Positions 11,016-20,477 of a DNA stretch of 64,000 nucleotides are shown here, piece after piece (position 1 is the stretch's first letter; every line of letters starts with the position of its first letter). Below the pieces are notes generated by a model that saw nothing but the letters and a program-made list of their open reading frames with translations, did no database searches and had not been told where the DNA came from. Made by a program: the position numbers and the translations under genes. The DNA is from Denitrificimonas caeni (GTDB lineage Bacteria; Pseudomonadota; Gammaproteobacteria; Pseudomonadales; Pseudomonadaceae): assembly GCF_905120345.1 (NCBI RefSeq), contig NZ_CAJHOA010000001.1, forward strand, positions 372,001 through 436,000, read 5' to 3'.

Positions 11016-12650
11016 ATGTCCTTTCTTCGTAAAATATCGATCAGTAATCGTCTTTGGCTGATTTTTCTGATAACTGTCGGTATGTTTTTTGTTTTTGGCG
11101 CTCTGGCTCTAAAACAATCCTATGATCTGATGCACTCAGCAAAAGCGGTAAAAACGCAGCACATTGTCGAAAGCACCTTCGGCACGCTGGAATACTTTCA
11201 TGCACTAGAAAAAAGCGGTGAACTGAGCACTGCGCAAGCGCAAGAGCAGGCTAAAAACGCATTAAGCAAGCTTCGCTATAATCGTAATGACTATGTTTGG
11301 ATCAATGACCTCAGCGCGACGATGATTATGCATCCGATATCTCCCGCACTGGATGGCAAGGACCTTTCCAGTTACAAAGATCCGGATGGCAAAGACATCT
11401 TCACCCAATTTGCCAATATTGCTAAACAACAAGGCTCAGGCTTTTTAAGCTATCGCTGGCCCATGCCGGGCGCCAGCGCACCCGTTGATAAAATCTCTTT
11501 TGTGCAGCTGTTTAAACCATGGAATTGGGTGATTGGCTCTGGCGTTTACCTCGACGACATCCATGCTGAATTTCGCTCGACCGCGATTAATGTCAGCATC
11601 ATAAGCCTAGTGGTTATTATTTTTATTGCTCTGCTGATTATCGGCATTATGCGCAGTATTGTCGCGCCGCTGGAGCATATCGTTGGTGCGATGAAGAGTA
11701 TTTCCAGCTCTGAGGGTGACCTTACGCAAGAGCTGAGCTGCGACGGCAAAGATGAGATCACCGAACTCAGCCTGCACTTCAATACCTTTACTCAAAAGCT
11801 ACGCACCACTATCAGCCACCTCTTAAGTAGCGCGGCAACACTCAAGCACTCTGCCGAAGCACTGGGACAACAAGCATCACAATCACTGAGCATTAGCGAA
11901 GATCAATCGCAACAAACAGAGCAAATAGCCACCGCCATTAACGAGGTGACGTACGCCGTGCAAGATGTTGCTAAGCATGCCGAACAAGCAGCATCAGAAG
12001 TATCGCAAGCCACTGAGCAAGCCATTGCCGGCCAAGCCAATATCGACAATAGCCTGCAGCAAACTGACAAATTGTCGTCGACCATTGCGCAAGCGGTTAA
12101 CGTCATGCAAACCCTCGCTGAGGAAAGCAGTCAGGTTGGCCGCGTACTGGATGTTATTCGTTCCATCGCTGAACAAACCAACCTACTGGCGTTAAACGCA
12201 GCGATTGAGGCGGCACGGGCCGGCGAGCAAGGACGCGGCTTTGCCGTGGTGGCGGACGAAGTTCGTTTGCTAGCACAACGCACGCAGCAATCAACTGATG
12301 AAGTGCAAAAAATGATTGAAAGCCTACAGCACAATTCACAAGCAGCCGTGCAAGTGATTGGTCAAAGCAGCAGCACCGCGCAAGCAACGGTTGAACAAGC
12401 ACATCAAGCACAACAAAGCTTAGCCAGCATCAGTCATGCGCTGCAGATTCTTAATGGTCTCAACGCTTCAATTGCCAGCGCGACACTTGAGCAATCGCAT
12501 GTTGCTGAAGAAATCAATCAGAACGTCACTCAGGTGGCTGGGTTATCGCAATCAAGCAACGAGTCGGCGCACCAGCTCAGTCATTCTAGCGAACAGCTCA
12601 ATCAACTGGCTCTAGACCTCAACCGCCAACTGGGGCAGTTTAGAGTTTAA
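11016..12650 (+). CDS. Methyl-accepting chemotaxis protein with Cache sensor domain
   Basis: A 544-residue chemoreceptor. Order: N-terminal membrane segment ([20 protein letters not shown]), periplasmic single-Cache domain with [17 protein letters not shown] and [16 protein letters not shown], second membrane segment near 190-210, HAMP ([17 protein letters not shown]), then a long coiled coil with the signalling hairpin [20 protein letters not shown] and [18 protein letters not shown]. The Cache type usually binds small organic ligands; the ligand is unknown. ATG 11016 is chosen over an in-frame GTG/ATG eight codons earlier because AGGAG precedes it. Own terminator follows. Confidence 0.94.
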   Translation: MSFLRKISISNRLWLIFLITVGMFFVFGALALKQSYDLMHSAKAVKTQHIVESTFGTLEYFHALEKSGELSTAQAQEQAKNALSKLRYNRNDYVWINDLSATMIMHPISPALDGKDLSSYKDPDGKDIFTQFANIAKQQGSGFLSYRWPMPGASAPVDKISFVQLFKPWNWVIGSGVYLDDIHAEFRSTAINVSIISLVVIIFIALLIIGIMRSIVAPLEHIVGAMKSISSSEGDLTQELSCDGKDEITELSLHFNTFTQKLRTTISHLLSSAATLKHSAEALGQQASQSLSISEDQSQQTEQIATAINEVTYAVQDVAKHAEQAASEVSQATEQAIAGQANIDNSLQQTDKLSSTIAQAVNVMQTLAEESSQVGRVLDVIRSIAEQTNLLALNAAIEAARAGEQGRGFAVVADEVRLLAQRTQQSTDEVQKMIESLQHNSQAAVQVIGQSSSTAQATVEQAHQAQQSLASISHALQILNGLNASIASATLEQSHVAEEINQNVTQVAGLSQSSNESAHQLSHSSEQLNQLALDLNRQLGQFRV

Positions 12651-12659
12651 GTCATCCAC

Positions 12660-12698
12660 CCTCTTCTCTAGCAAAGCACTAGAGAAGAGGTTTTTTTG
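12660..12698 (+). terminator. Intrinsic terminator after the chemoreceptor gene
   Basis: Perfect 12-bp stem CCTCTTCTCTAG (12660-12671) and CTAGAGAAGAGG (12679-12690), loop CAAAGCA, followed by seven T. Strong and unidirectional. Confidence 0.95.
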
Positions 12699-12754
12699 CG
12701 CTACAGGCTTAGCTTTGTGTCATCTGTGGATCACTATCCTCTGCTGCAATCTGC

Positions 12755-12776
12755 TAGTATTTAGCGCTAAATACTA
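12755..12776. promoter_or_regulatory. 22-bp perfect palindrome upstream of the SprT-like gene
   Basis: TAGTATTTAGC followed directly by GCTAAATACTA (12755-12776), ending 29 bases before the ATG at 12806. AT-rich with a GC centre and no spacer, it resembles a dimeric repressor operator rather than an RNA hairpin. The cognate factor is unknown. Confidence 0.5.
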
Positions 12777-12805
12777 CGATAACATCTGCACTCTTTGACT
12801 GAACT

Positions 12806-13303
12806 ATGCCAGACCTTCTCAAACAACGCGTTGAAGCGTGCTACCAAACAGCTGAACGCCACTTTAATTGCGTCTTCAAGCGAGCAGAGATCAGTTTTCA
12901 GCTGCGTGGTCAAAAAGCTGGCGTCGCGCATATTAGTGAAAATCGTCTGCGCTTTAACCCTGTGCTGTATAAAGAAAACCGTGAACACTTTTTATTGCAT
13001 ACCGTCGCCCATGAAGTAGCACATCTAGTCACTTATCAGCTGTACGGCAATCGCATTCGTGCGCACGGCGCAGAATGGCAGGCAGTCATGCAAACTGTGT
13101 ATAAGTTACCTGCGCAACGCTGTCACACCTATGCAGTCAACAGAACGGCAAAAACACATTATTTGTATCGCTGCCACTGCCCTGAGCGTGAGCCTTTTGC
13201 CCTCAGTGCTCAGCGTCATGCACGGGTCAACAAAGGCATGCACTATCTGTGCAAAGCCTGTCGCGCCACGCTGACTTATACCAATAAAAATATTAAGCGT
13301 TAG
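12806..13303 (+). CDS. SprT-like zinc metallopeptidase
   Basis: A 165-residue SprT-family protein. Active-site helix HTVAHEVAHLVTYQLYG gives HEVAH at residues 69-73, with a downstream acidic/His region (AHGAEWQAVM) supplying the third ligand; the C-terminus is a small zinc ribbon with C123, C125, C149 and C152 (YRCHCPE and YLCKACRA). The family is related to the eukaryotic SPRTN protease that removes DNA-protein crosslinks, but the bacterial substrate is not established. No signal peptide. The ATG at 12806 is used; there is no strong ribosome binding site. Converges on phoQ with only 18 bases between stops. Confidence 0.9.
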   Translation: MPDLLKQRVEACYQTAERHFNCVFKRAEISFQLRGQKAGVAHISENRLRFNPVLYKENREHFLLHTVAHEVAHLVTYQLYGNRIRAHGAEWQAVMQTVYKLPAQRCHTYAVNRTAKTHYLYRCHCPEREPFALSAQRHARVNKGMHYLCKACRATLTYTNKNIKR

Positions 13304-13321
13304 CTATCAATGACGTAAAAA

Positions 13322-14716
13322 CTAATTTAGCGGGAAGATAATACGAAATTGTGCACCGCCTAATACAGAGTCTTCCACAAACAGCTCGCCACCGTAGCTA
13401 TCGATAATATCCTTCACCACTGCGGTACCAATACCTTGTCCTGGGTACTGGGTATCTAAGCGCTCACCACGCTGTAAGATACGTTCACGCTGATGCTTGG
13501 GCACTCCAGGGCCATCATCTTCGACAATCAACTCGCAGCCGCTTTCAGTCAGTTGCGCACTAATCCGTATTTCATTGATGCATAAGCGATAGGCGTTTTC
13601 TAATACGTTACCCAACAACTCCAACAACGCTCCCTGCTCGACTGGCACACGTAACTCAGCAGAAAATACTTGGCTGACGCGCACACGCTTATCGCGATAC
13701 ACTTTATCTAACGCCTCAAGCAAGCTTTCCAATAGAGGCTTGAGTTTAACTTGATAGCGCAACAGTCCACTTTTACGTAAACGGGCACGTTGCAGTTGAT
13801 AACTGATTTGCTGACTCATACGATTGACTTGGCCCTGCAAGGTGCGCGCTTGTTCAGTATTGCTGGGCTGTGCTGATAAGACTTCGCCAACACTTTGTAA
13901 AACTGCCAATGGGGTTTTTAAGCTGTGTGCCAAATCGTCTAATGAATGGCGGTAGCGCTCACTTTGTTGCCGCTCACTCTCTAATAAGCGGTTTAACGAG
14001 CGAGTTAAGCGCAATAACTCTCGCGGATGCTCATCGCTTAATGAGGCTCGCTTACCCATCTCTACATCATCTAACTCAGCGCTTAAACTGCGTAAACTGC
14101 GGATACCCCAACCTAAACCCAACCATAAAAAGCCCAAGAGCAGTAATAGCGCCAAACCCAACCAGACATACAATTGCTGGCGTAAATTGTCATACATCAC
14201 TTGATAATCACTGACCGGCTGCATGGTGACAATACTAAAATGAGCGCTCTGCCCTCTTAATAGGTCAACCTCCACGTCATAGATAAAAAACTCACGGTTA
14301 TCACTATCTTTGGCCCGTAGAAACTTATGACCGCGCCCATCGTATTTAGGCTGGTAGTTGATTTTGACGTTTTTGGAGCTGCGTGAGCGCCACAATAAGG
14401 CGCCATTATTATCATAAATAAAGCCCAGTTGCCGCGCAGGGAGAATATCAAACTCTTCATCGGGTAGTTTCTCTGGCATGCGCAACTGCCCTTTAGCAAT
14501 GCCTGCCGCAGAAATCAAAGCACTGGCGTCGGCCGCCAAACGCTGCTCAATGGACTCCTCTAAGGCTGCAGTAAAGACTTGCTGTAAGGCTGGAAATAAA
14601 GCCAACATAAACACGGATACGGTGACTGCCGCACCAAACATTAAGCGCATGCGTAAAGATGATGCTTTATTTTTTTTGCGTGTTCGCATGTTGAAAAGAG
14701 GCTCGTTTAACGGCAT
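13322..14716 (-). CDS. phoQ: Sensor histidine kinase PhoQ
   Basis: Partner of the upstream PhoP. About 464 residues: N-terminal membrane segment (LMFGAAVTVSVFMLALFPA), an acidic periplasmic sensor region (about 50-180; includes LPDEEFDILPARQLGFIYD), second membrane segment (WLGLALLLLLGFLWLGLGW), HAMP, H-box LDDLAHSLKTPLAVLQS, N-box LLGNVLENAY, and ATP-lid motifs VEDDGPGVP and GQGIGTAVVKDI. PhoQ in P. aeruginosa senses low divalent cations. The ATG at 14716 overlaps phoP by 10 bases; an ATG at 14689 is an alternative without a better ribosome binding site. No oprH gene precedes the pair, unlike P. aeruginosa. Confidence 0.9.
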   Translation of the reverse strand: MPLNEPLFNMRTRKKNKASSLRMRLMFGAAVTVSVFMLALFPALQQVFTAALEESIEQRLAADASALISAAGIAKGQLRMPEKLPDEEFDILPARQLGFIYDNNGALLWRSRSSKNVKINYQPKYDGRGHKFLRAKDSDNREFFIYDVEVDLLRGQSAHFSIVTMQPVSDYQVMYDNLRQQLYVWLGLALLLLLGFLWLGLGWGIRSLRSLSAELDDVEMGKRASLSDEHPRELLRLTRSLNRLLESERQQSERYRHSLDDLAHSLKTPLAVLQSVGEVLSAQPSNTEQARTLQGQVNRMSQQISYQLQRARLRKSGLLRYQVKLKPLLESLLEALDKVYRDKRVRVSQVFSAELRVPVEQGALLELLGNVLENAYRLCINEIRISAQLTESGCELIVEDDGPGVPKHQRERILQRGERLDTQYPGQGIGTAVVKDIIDSYGGELFVEDSVLGGAQFRIIFPLN

Positions 14717-15384
14717 ATCTCAGTGAACAAGTAACCTTGACCACGTACCGTTTCAATGGGTTTAAAACCTGAATCACCTTCAAGCTTACGTCGCAAGCGT
14801 CCGACCAGCACCTCAATCACATTCGGATCGCGCTCTTCATCATCAGGATAGAGCTGCTCTATTAAGCGGTCTTTAGACACCACTTGTTGGTGATGACGCA
14901 TCAAATATTCAAGAATGCGATATTCATACGCAGTTAGGGCCAATGGCTCATCAAGCAACGTCGCTTGCTTGCGATTTAAATCTAAAATTAAAGGGCCCGC
15001 GCCAATAGTTGGCTGCACAAACCCAGAAGAACGGCGCAATAGCGCATTAAGTCGCGCTTCTAACTCTTCAAATTGGAAAGGTTTAACCAAATAGTCATCA
15101 GCGCCAGCCGCTAAGCCTTCAACTTTATTCTGCCAATTACCGCGTGCGGTTAAAATTAAAATAGGAAACTGCTTACCTTGATTGCGTAACTCGCGAATTA
15201 AATCCAAGCCACTCATACCCGGCAGCCCTAAATCAACAATAGCTAAATCATGATTGTATTCGCGGATTCGGTACAGTGCTTCTTCGGCATCAGCCACTGC
15301 ATCAACAACATGGCCATGCTCCCCCAGTCGCGTAGAAAGGTGGTGGCGTAATAACGCTTCATCTTCAACGACTAACAGCTTCAT
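14707..15384 (-). CDS. phoP: Response regulator PhoP
   Basis: A 225-residue OmpR-family regulator nearly identical in pattern to P. aeruginosa PhoP: MKLLVVEDEALLRHHLSTRL, phosphorylated Asp51 in IVDLGLPGMSG, Lys of LVKPFQFEELE, and the winged helix with YEYRILEYLMRHHQQVVSKD and PNVIEVLVGRLRRKLE. It controls lipid A modification and cation-stress genes in Pseudomonas. Own promoter in the 154-base gap before flhB; I could not find a convincing PhoP direct repeat there. Translationally overlaps phoQ. Confidence 0.95.
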   Translation of the reverse strand: MKLLVVEDEALLRHHLSTRLGEHGHVVDAVADAEEALYRIREYNHDLAIVDLGLPGMSGLDLIRELRNQGKQFPILILTARGNWQNKVEGLAAGADDYLVKPFQFEELEARLNALLRRSSGFVQPTIGAGPLILDLNRKQATLLDEPLALTAYEYRILEYLMRHHQQVVSKDRLIEQLYPDDEERDPNVIEVLVGRLRRKLEGDSGFKPIETVRGQGYLFTEICR

Positions 15385-15538
15385 GCAGGGTCCTCAATTA
15401 TAAATTATTGATTTTATAAAAAACCGCAAAATAAGGTATGCCTGTGCATAACACCTGCCACTTATCTTGACTATCATGCCAAACCCGATCTGAACATCAG
15501 CTGAACTGACAGATGGCCTGTATGGCATTCAGTCCCAA

Positions 15539-16675
15539 CTACTCATCCCTGCGCAAATCAACGGGAATATCGGGATCTTTTAGCAGCGAAGGCTTTTTAC
15601 CTTTACCCGCATGGTATTGGCGCATTTGATAAACGTAGGCGAGCACCTGCGCAACAGCCAAATATAGACCGGCAGGAATTTCTTGATCCACTTCAGTCGA
15701 GTAATACACTGCTCGTGCCAAGGCAGGCGACTCCAACAAGGTAATTTTGTGCTCGTTAGCAATCTCACGAATTTTCAATGCTAAATGATCGCCACCTTTA
15801 GCTAAAACGATCGGCGCCTGCCCGTTTTCTGCATCATATTTCAGTGCGACAGCAAAGTGCGTGGGGTTAGTAATAATCACATCCGCATCGGGTACAGCAC
15901 TCATCATGCGTCGCTCAGCCATTTCACGCTGCAATTGACGAATACGACCCTTAACTTCAGGCTTACCTTCGCTGTCTTTATACTCATCACGCACTTCTTG
16001 CTTGGTCATTTTTAGCTTTTCTTTACTTTCCCATATTTGGAAAGGCACATCCACCGCAGCAATAATAATCAAGCCACACGCCAGCCATAACGCACTCCAG
16101 CCCACCACTTGCATGCTATGCAAGATTGCCATTTCCAGCGGCTCACTGGCGAACTTCATCAAGTCTTCACGCGCCCGCGCTAAAACAAATAAAGCGATGA
16201 TTAAAACAATAAAAAACTTACCTAAGGCTTTTAACAGTTCAACAATCGACTTTTTTGAGAACATCCGTTTCAGACCAGAAAACGGGTTCATCCGGCTAAA
16301 CTTAGGCGCGAGAGCTTCCATGGAAAAGAGCCAACCGCCCAACGCCACAGGACCTATAATTGCTGCCATCAACAGCATAATAAACAGCGGAATCAAGGCA
16401 TCACCGGCCATCTGCGCTGATTGCAATAAGCTAATCGCCATATAGCGTTCATCAAGCAGCAGTTCACGCGGCAGGCTGAAGTTTTTATGCATGACTTGCA
16501 TAATTCTTTGCCCCAGCGCCCCACCAAAGATCAGCAAACCGCCAGTGCCAGCCAAAACAACGGCCAAGGTATTGAGCTCGCGGGAACGGGCTATTTCACC
16601 TTTTTTACGCGAGTCTTGTTTGCGCTTTTCGGTAGGATCTTCACTTTTTTCTGCACCATTCTCATTTTCTGCCAT
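15539..16675 (-). CDS. flhB: Flagellar export gate protein FlhB
   Basis: Substrate-specificity switch of the flagellar type III export apparatus. 378 residues: basic N-terminus SEDPTEKRKQDSRKKGEIAR, four membrane segments between about 35 and 210, cytoplasmic tail with the self-cleaving motif IITNPTHFAVALKY (cleavage between Asn270 and Pro271). Last gene of the fliK-flhB operon here; 12 bases after fliR. In P. aeruginosa flhA lies a few genes further on, but here the next gene is phoP, so the export apparatus is split. Confidence 0.97.
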   Translation of the reverse strand: MAENENGAEKSEDPTEKRKQDSRKKGEIARSRELNTLAVVLAGTGGLLIFGGALGQRIMQVMHKNFSLPRELLLDERYMAISLLQSAQMAGDALIPLFIMLLMAAIIGPVALGGWLFSMEALAPKFSRMNPFSGLKRMFSKKSIVELLKALGKFFIVLIIALFVLARAREDLMKFASEPLEMAILHSMQVVGWSALWLACGLIIIAAVDVPFQIWESKEKLKMTKQEVRDEYKDSEGKPEVKGRIRQLQREMAERRMMSAVPDADVIITNPTHFAVALKYDAENGQAPIVLAKGGDHLALKIREIANEHKITLLESPALARAVYYSTEVDQEIPAGLYLAVAQVLAYVYQMRQYHAGKGKKPSLLKDPDIPVDLRRDE

Positions 16676-16687
16676 AGCCTATTTCTC

Positions 16688-17464
16688 CTATGGCACTTGC
16701 GCGAGGCCGCGCAGCATAAATAACGCATCACTGGCAATACTGTGGTACTGCGCCAAAATATCAGCGGTGGAGATCCAAAAAATAATTAAACCCATAATCA
16801 GAGTCAAGGGGAAACCGATGGTGAAGATATTCAACTGCGGCGCGGCGCGAGTCATCACGCCAAAGGCTATATTAATCACCAACAGCGCACTGACCGCTGG
16901 TAAGGCCAGCAGTAATGCGGCGCCAATCACCCAACTCAAACGTCCAGCCAAAATAACATAATTGCCGATTTCTAGGGATTGGCCCACTGGCAAGGTCACA
17001 AAGCTTTCTGCCAGCACATCAAAAACCACTAAATGGCCATTCATCGCTAAAAATAGCAAACTGACCAGCATCAGCAAAAACTGCCCTAACACCGGCACTG
17101 ATACCCCTGTGGCCGGATCCATCATCGAGGCAAAGCCCAGTCCCATTTGCATCGAAATCAGTTGTCCGGCAAAAACAAAAATATGAAAAAATAATTGCAG
17201 CGAAAAACCCAGCATAGCGCCAATTAAGATTTGCTCAGCAATTAACAAGATGCTACGCAAACTCAAGGCATCCACTTGCGGCATGTCAGGCAAGACTGGC
17301 ACCAATAATAAAGTGATCGCCAACGCCATATACAAGCGTACACGCTGCGGAACCAACTGAGTCCCTATAATGGGCATCACCATTAAGACCGCAGAGATGC
17401 GAAACAGCGGCAACAAAAAGCTGCTGATCCAGCCAGCAATTTGTTCGCTACTGAGCTCTAGCAT
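16688..17464 (-). CDS. fliR: Flagellar export protein FliR
   Basis: Integral membrane component of the export gate, 258 residues, six hydrophobic segments. Recognisable blocks: SFLLPLFRISAVLMVMPIIG, VRLYMALAITLLL, IGAMLGFSLQLFFH, GFASMMDPATG and FTIGFPLTLIMGLIIFW. FliP5-FliQ4-FliR1 assemble the helical gate. Starts 12 bases after fliQ and is followed 12 bases later by flhB. Confidence 0.95.
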   Translation of the reverse strand: MLELSSEQIAGWISSFLLPLFRISAVLMVMPIIGTQLVPQRVRLYMALAITLLLVPVLPDMPQVDALSLRSILLIAEQILIGAMLGFSLQLFFHIFVFAGQLISMQMGLGFASMMDPATGVSVPVLGQFLLMLVSLLFLAMNGHLVVFDVLAESFVTLPVGQSLEIGNYVILAGRLSWVIGAALLLALPAVSALLVINIAFGVMTRAAPQLNIFTIGFPLTLIMGLIIFWISTADILAQYHSIASDALFMLRGLAQVP

Positions 17465-17476
17465 GGGCTACACCGC

Positions 17477-17746
17477 TCAACCAATGACGAAGGGAATGCT
17501 ATGGATCAGCCGTGTTGTAAAGGCTATCCACTGCGCCACCAGCCACGGCCCTAGCACAATTAAGGTCATAAAACTGACCAACAGCCTCGGTAGAAAACTT
17601 AAGGTTTGTTCGTTAATTTGGGTGGCGGCTTGAAACATTGCCACCAGTAATCCCACCAATAAACTCGGCACGATAATAGCGGCGACCACTAAGGCGGTCA
17701 GCGACAAGGCTTCGCGAAATAAGTCTACAGCGACTTCTGGGGTCAT
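17477..17746 (-). CDS. fliQ: Flagellar export protein FliQ
   Basis: An 89-residue protein with two membrane helices and the family pattern TPEVAVDLFREALSLTALV, PSLLVGLLVAMFQAATQINE and QTLSFLPRLLVSF. Part of the FliPQR export gate. Tight spacing to fliP (9 bases) and fliR (12 bases). Confidence 0.96.
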   Translation of the reverse strand: MTPEVAVDLFREALSLTALVVAAIIVPSLLVGLLVAMFQAATQINEQTLSFLPRLLVSFMTLIVLGPWLVAQWIAFTTRLIHSIPFVIG

Positions 17747-17755
17747 ATCATTATC

Positions 17756-18517
17756 CTATAGCGTGCCAAAACTACTGGCTAAGGTGCCGATAATCAGCGC
17801 CCAGCCATCCACCAATACAAACAACATAATTTTAAACGGTAAAGAAATAATCAAGGGCGACAGCATCATCATCCCCATCGCCATTAAAATACTGGCCACC
17901 ACCAGATCAATAATCAAAAATGGAATAAAAATCATAAAGCCAATTTGGAATGCGGTTTTCAACTCTGAGGTGACAAACGCAGGAATCAAGATCACCAGCG
18001 GTGTTTGCTCTGCCGAAACAATATCGGTGCGCTTAGACAACCGGACAAACAACTCTAGGTCCGACTCGCGAGTTTGCGCCAGCATAAAGCCACGTATCGG
18101 CTCTTCTGCCGCAGTTAATGCTTGCTGGACGCTGATTTCCTCATTGATATAAGGCTGTAAAGCATCATTATTAATGCGCTCAAATACAGGCGCCATAATA
18201 AATAGGGTTAAAAAAATAGTCAGGCCAACCAAGATCTGATTGGAGGGTGTCTGCTGTAAGCCCAATGCTTGCCTAAGAATCGAAAAAACAATAATAATCC
18301 GAGTAAAACAAGTCATTAACATCACAAAAGCGGGGATAAAACCCAGCGCAGTCATGATCAAGAGAATCTGTAAATTAACCGAATACTCTTGCTGACCAGC
18401 GGCATCGGTGGTCAGTTTAATCGCTGAAATGGATAAAGGGTCATCTGCAGCAAACACCCCTGTTGCGCAAAACAGCAGGCCCACCGCCAAGACCAAACGT
18501 GCCAGCAAGGCGATCAT
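17756..18517 (-). CDS. fliP: Flagellar export protein FliP
   Basis: A 253-residue export-gate protein with a cleavable leader ([19 protein letters not shown], cut before ADDP), then four membrane segments. Diagnostic blocks: [38 protein letters not shown] and [34 protein letters not shown]. Overlaps the end of fliO by four bases (ATGA type), implying translational coupling. Confidence 0.97.
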   Translation of the reverse strand: MIALLARLVLAVGLLFCATGVFAADDPLSISAIKLTTDAAGQQEYSVNLQILLIMTALGFIPAFVMLMTCFTRIIIVFSILRQALGLQQTPSNQILVGLTIFLTLFIMAPVFERINNDALQPYINEEISVQQALTAAEEPIRGFMLAQTRESDLELFVRLSKRTDIVSAEQTPLVILIPAFVTSELKTAFQIGFMIFIPFLIIDLVVASILMAMGMMMLSPLIISLPFKIMLFVLVDGWALIIGTLASSFGTL

Positions 18518-18984
18518 GGCTTATCCTTTGTTGTCGTTTTTAGCACTTTAGCCAGACGCTGAGCAAAAGCCGAAGAAAGATTGCCTTCCGGCACACGGAT
18601 ATCGACTGGTTCTTGCAAGACATGCAAAGGCACAATAGTGCCAGGCGTTAAACCCAGCAATATTTGCTCCTTCCCCACCTGCACCAGCAAGAGTCGATCG
18701 CGTGGTCCTAATGCTTGGCTGGCTAATAATGAAATCACCTGCGGTGAACCTGTGACCGGCAAACTTTGTTGGATACGGCGCACCACCCAAGCCAGCAAAA
18801 AAATCAAAGCTATCACCAACAGCAAGCCAAACACCAGCTGCAATAATTGGCCACTCACTTGACTGGATTCCAGCATGCCTGAATGGGCTGCAGCCACTTT
18901 AGGCGTACTGTTGCTTGCTGCAACCGCGACTTCATCTGCCCAAGCACGACAGGAAGCCAACATCAGGATGATTAAAAGGCGCAT
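18514..18984 (-). CDS. fliO: Flagellar biosynthesis protein FliO
   Basis: A membrane protein that helps assemble the FliP ring. With the ATG at 18984 it has 156 residues: leader [17 protein letters not shown], a membrane segment [20 protein letters not shown] and a cytoplasmic domain ([30 protein letters not shown]). The 18984 start lies 4 bases after the fliN stop; an earlier frame opening at 19029 would overlap fliN by 41 bases and is disfavoured. Confidence 0.9.
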   Translation of the reverse strand: MRLLIILMLASCRAWADEVAVAASNSTPKVAAAHSGMLESSQVSGQLLQLVFGLLLVIALIFLLAWVVRRIQQSLPVTGSPQVISLLASQALGPRDRLLLVQVGKEQILLGLTPGTIVPLHVLQEPVDIRVPEGNLSSAFAQRLAKVLKTTTKDKP

Positions 18985-18988
18985 AGGG

Positions 18989-19450
18989 TTACCGTAATTT
19001 CTTAATACGCTCGCTTGGGCTGATGACATCAGTCAAACGAATACCAAACTTCTCATTCACGACCACGACTTCACCATGCGCAATCAGAGTACCGTTAACC
19101 AGAACATCCAATGGCTCCCCAGCCAGTCGATCCAACTCAACCACAGAACCTTGATTGAGCTGCAACAAGTTGCGAATACTAATATCAGCACTACCGACTT
19201 CCATCGAGATGCTGACAGGAATATCTAAAATAACATCTAAATTAGGTCCACCTAAGGTGGTCATTACATCGTCAGTGCGCTGCTGATCAGGAAACTCCTG
19301 CATCGGCGCTTTTGCCGGGCCACTGCTTTGCTGCAGCATGGCATCAATATCATCTTGATCGGTAGCGGTATCTGCCTCAGCTAAAGCGGCTGCCCACTCA
19401 TCAGCGAGGGCTTGATCTTCAGCTGAAATCTGCTCATTTTCGTCATTCAT
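18989..19450 (-). CDS. fliN: Flagellar motor switch protein FliN
   Basis: C-ring component, 153 residues from the ATG at 19450. An acidic N-terminal tail (NDENEQISAEDQALADEWAA) is followed by the SPOA domain: LDVILDIPVSISMEVGSADI, LLQLNQGSVVELDRLAGEPL and VVVNEKFGIRLTDV. It forms the cytoplasmic C-ring with FliM and FliG. An in-frame TTG four codons earlier is the only alternative start. Confidence 0.96.
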   Translation of the reverse strand: MNDENEQISAEDQALADEWAAALAEADTATDQDDIDAMLQQSSGPAKAPMQEFPDQQRTDDVMTTLGGPNLDVILDIPVSISMEVGSADISIRNLLQLNQGSVVELDRLAGEPLDVLVNGTLIAHGEVVVVNEKFGIRLTDVISPSERIKKLR

Positions 19451-19482
19451 ATTTTTTCTCAACTACCAAGTAAAACCAAAAA

Positions 19483-20454
19483 TCAGCGGTTTTTTTGCAC
19501 AGGACCGACCACTTGCAAAGCAAGATTGCCGTGCTGAGCACCAAGTTTAACCTTAAAGGTTGGCACACCATTAGCGCGCAGTAACATTGTTTCCGGCATT
19601 TCCACGGGAATCACATCGCCTGGCTGCATATTTAAAATATCGCGCAGTTTAAGTTGTCGACGCACGACGGTAGAACGCAGCGGTACTTTCACATCTAAAA
19701 CGTCTTCACGGATGGCTTTACTCCAGCGCTCATCTTGATCATCGACATCCGACTGAAAGCCTGCATCAAGCATTTCTCGAATAGGTTCGATCATTGAATA
19801 AGGCAAGGTAATATGCAAATCGCCGCCGCCGCCATCCAACTCAATATGGAAAGTGGAGACCACTACGACTTCACTGGGGCTGACAATATTCGCTAAAGCA
19901 GGGTTAACTTCTGAGTTCATATATTCAAAGCTCACATCCAAAATGGCATGCCACGCTTCTTCTAAATCAACAAACGCTTGATCCAAGACCATGCGTACCA
20001 CGCGCAGCTCTGTGGGAGTAAACTCACGCCCTTCAATTTTCGCATGACGACCATCGCCGCCAAAAAAATTATCAACTAATTTAAAAACTAAACGTGAATC
20101 AAGGATAAACAACGCGGTGCCACGCAAAGGTTTCATTTTGACTAGATTCAAGCTGGTCGGCACATACAAAGAATGCACATACTCCCCAAACTTCATCACT
20201 TGCACGCCACCTACTGACACATCAGCAGAACGACGCAGCAAATTGAACATACTGATGCGCGTGTAGCGAGCAAAGCGTTCATTGATCATTTCTAGTGTCG
20301 GCATACGTCCGCGCACAATACGATCTTGGCTGGTTAAGTCATACTGTTTAACCGCGCCGGGTACAGCATCGTCATCAGTGTCCACTAGACCATCATCAAC
20401 GCCATGCAACAGCGCATCAATTTCATCTTGTGAAAGTAAATCTTGTACGGCCAT
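19483..20454 (-). CDS. fliM: Flagellar motor switch protein FliM
   Basis: 323 residues. N-terminal CheY-P binding peptide LLSQDEIDALLHGV, middle CheC-like domain (PTLEMINERFARYTRISMFN, LFILDSRLVFKLVDNFFGG) and a C-terminal SPOA domain (DVLDVKVPLRSTVVRRQLKL). Couples chemotaxis to rotor switching. Between fliL (23 bases) and fliN (32 bases). Confidence 0.97.
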   Translation of the reverse strand: MAVQDLLSQDEIDALLHGVDDGLVDTDDDAVPGAVKQYDLTSQDRIVRGRMPTLEMINERFARYTRISMFNLLRRSADVSVGGVQVMKFGEYVHSLYVPTSLNLVKMKPLRGTALFILDSRLVFKLVDNFFGGDGRHAKIEGREFTPTELRVVRMVLDQAFVDLEEAWHAILDVSFEYMNSEVNPALANIVSPSEVVVVSTFHIELDGGGGDLHITLPYSMIEPIREMLDAGFQSDVDDQDERWSKAIREDVLDVKVPLRSTVVRRQLKLRDILNMQPGDVIPVEMPETMLLRANGVPTFKVKLGAQHGNLALQVVGPVQKNR

Positions 20455-20477
20455 TTTAAGTCGTTCCTATCAAGGTT

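Noticed and set aside
16002-16445. 147-codon frame antisense to flhB
   Set aside because: Shadow frame rich in Ile/Ser/Asn, no ribosome binding site.
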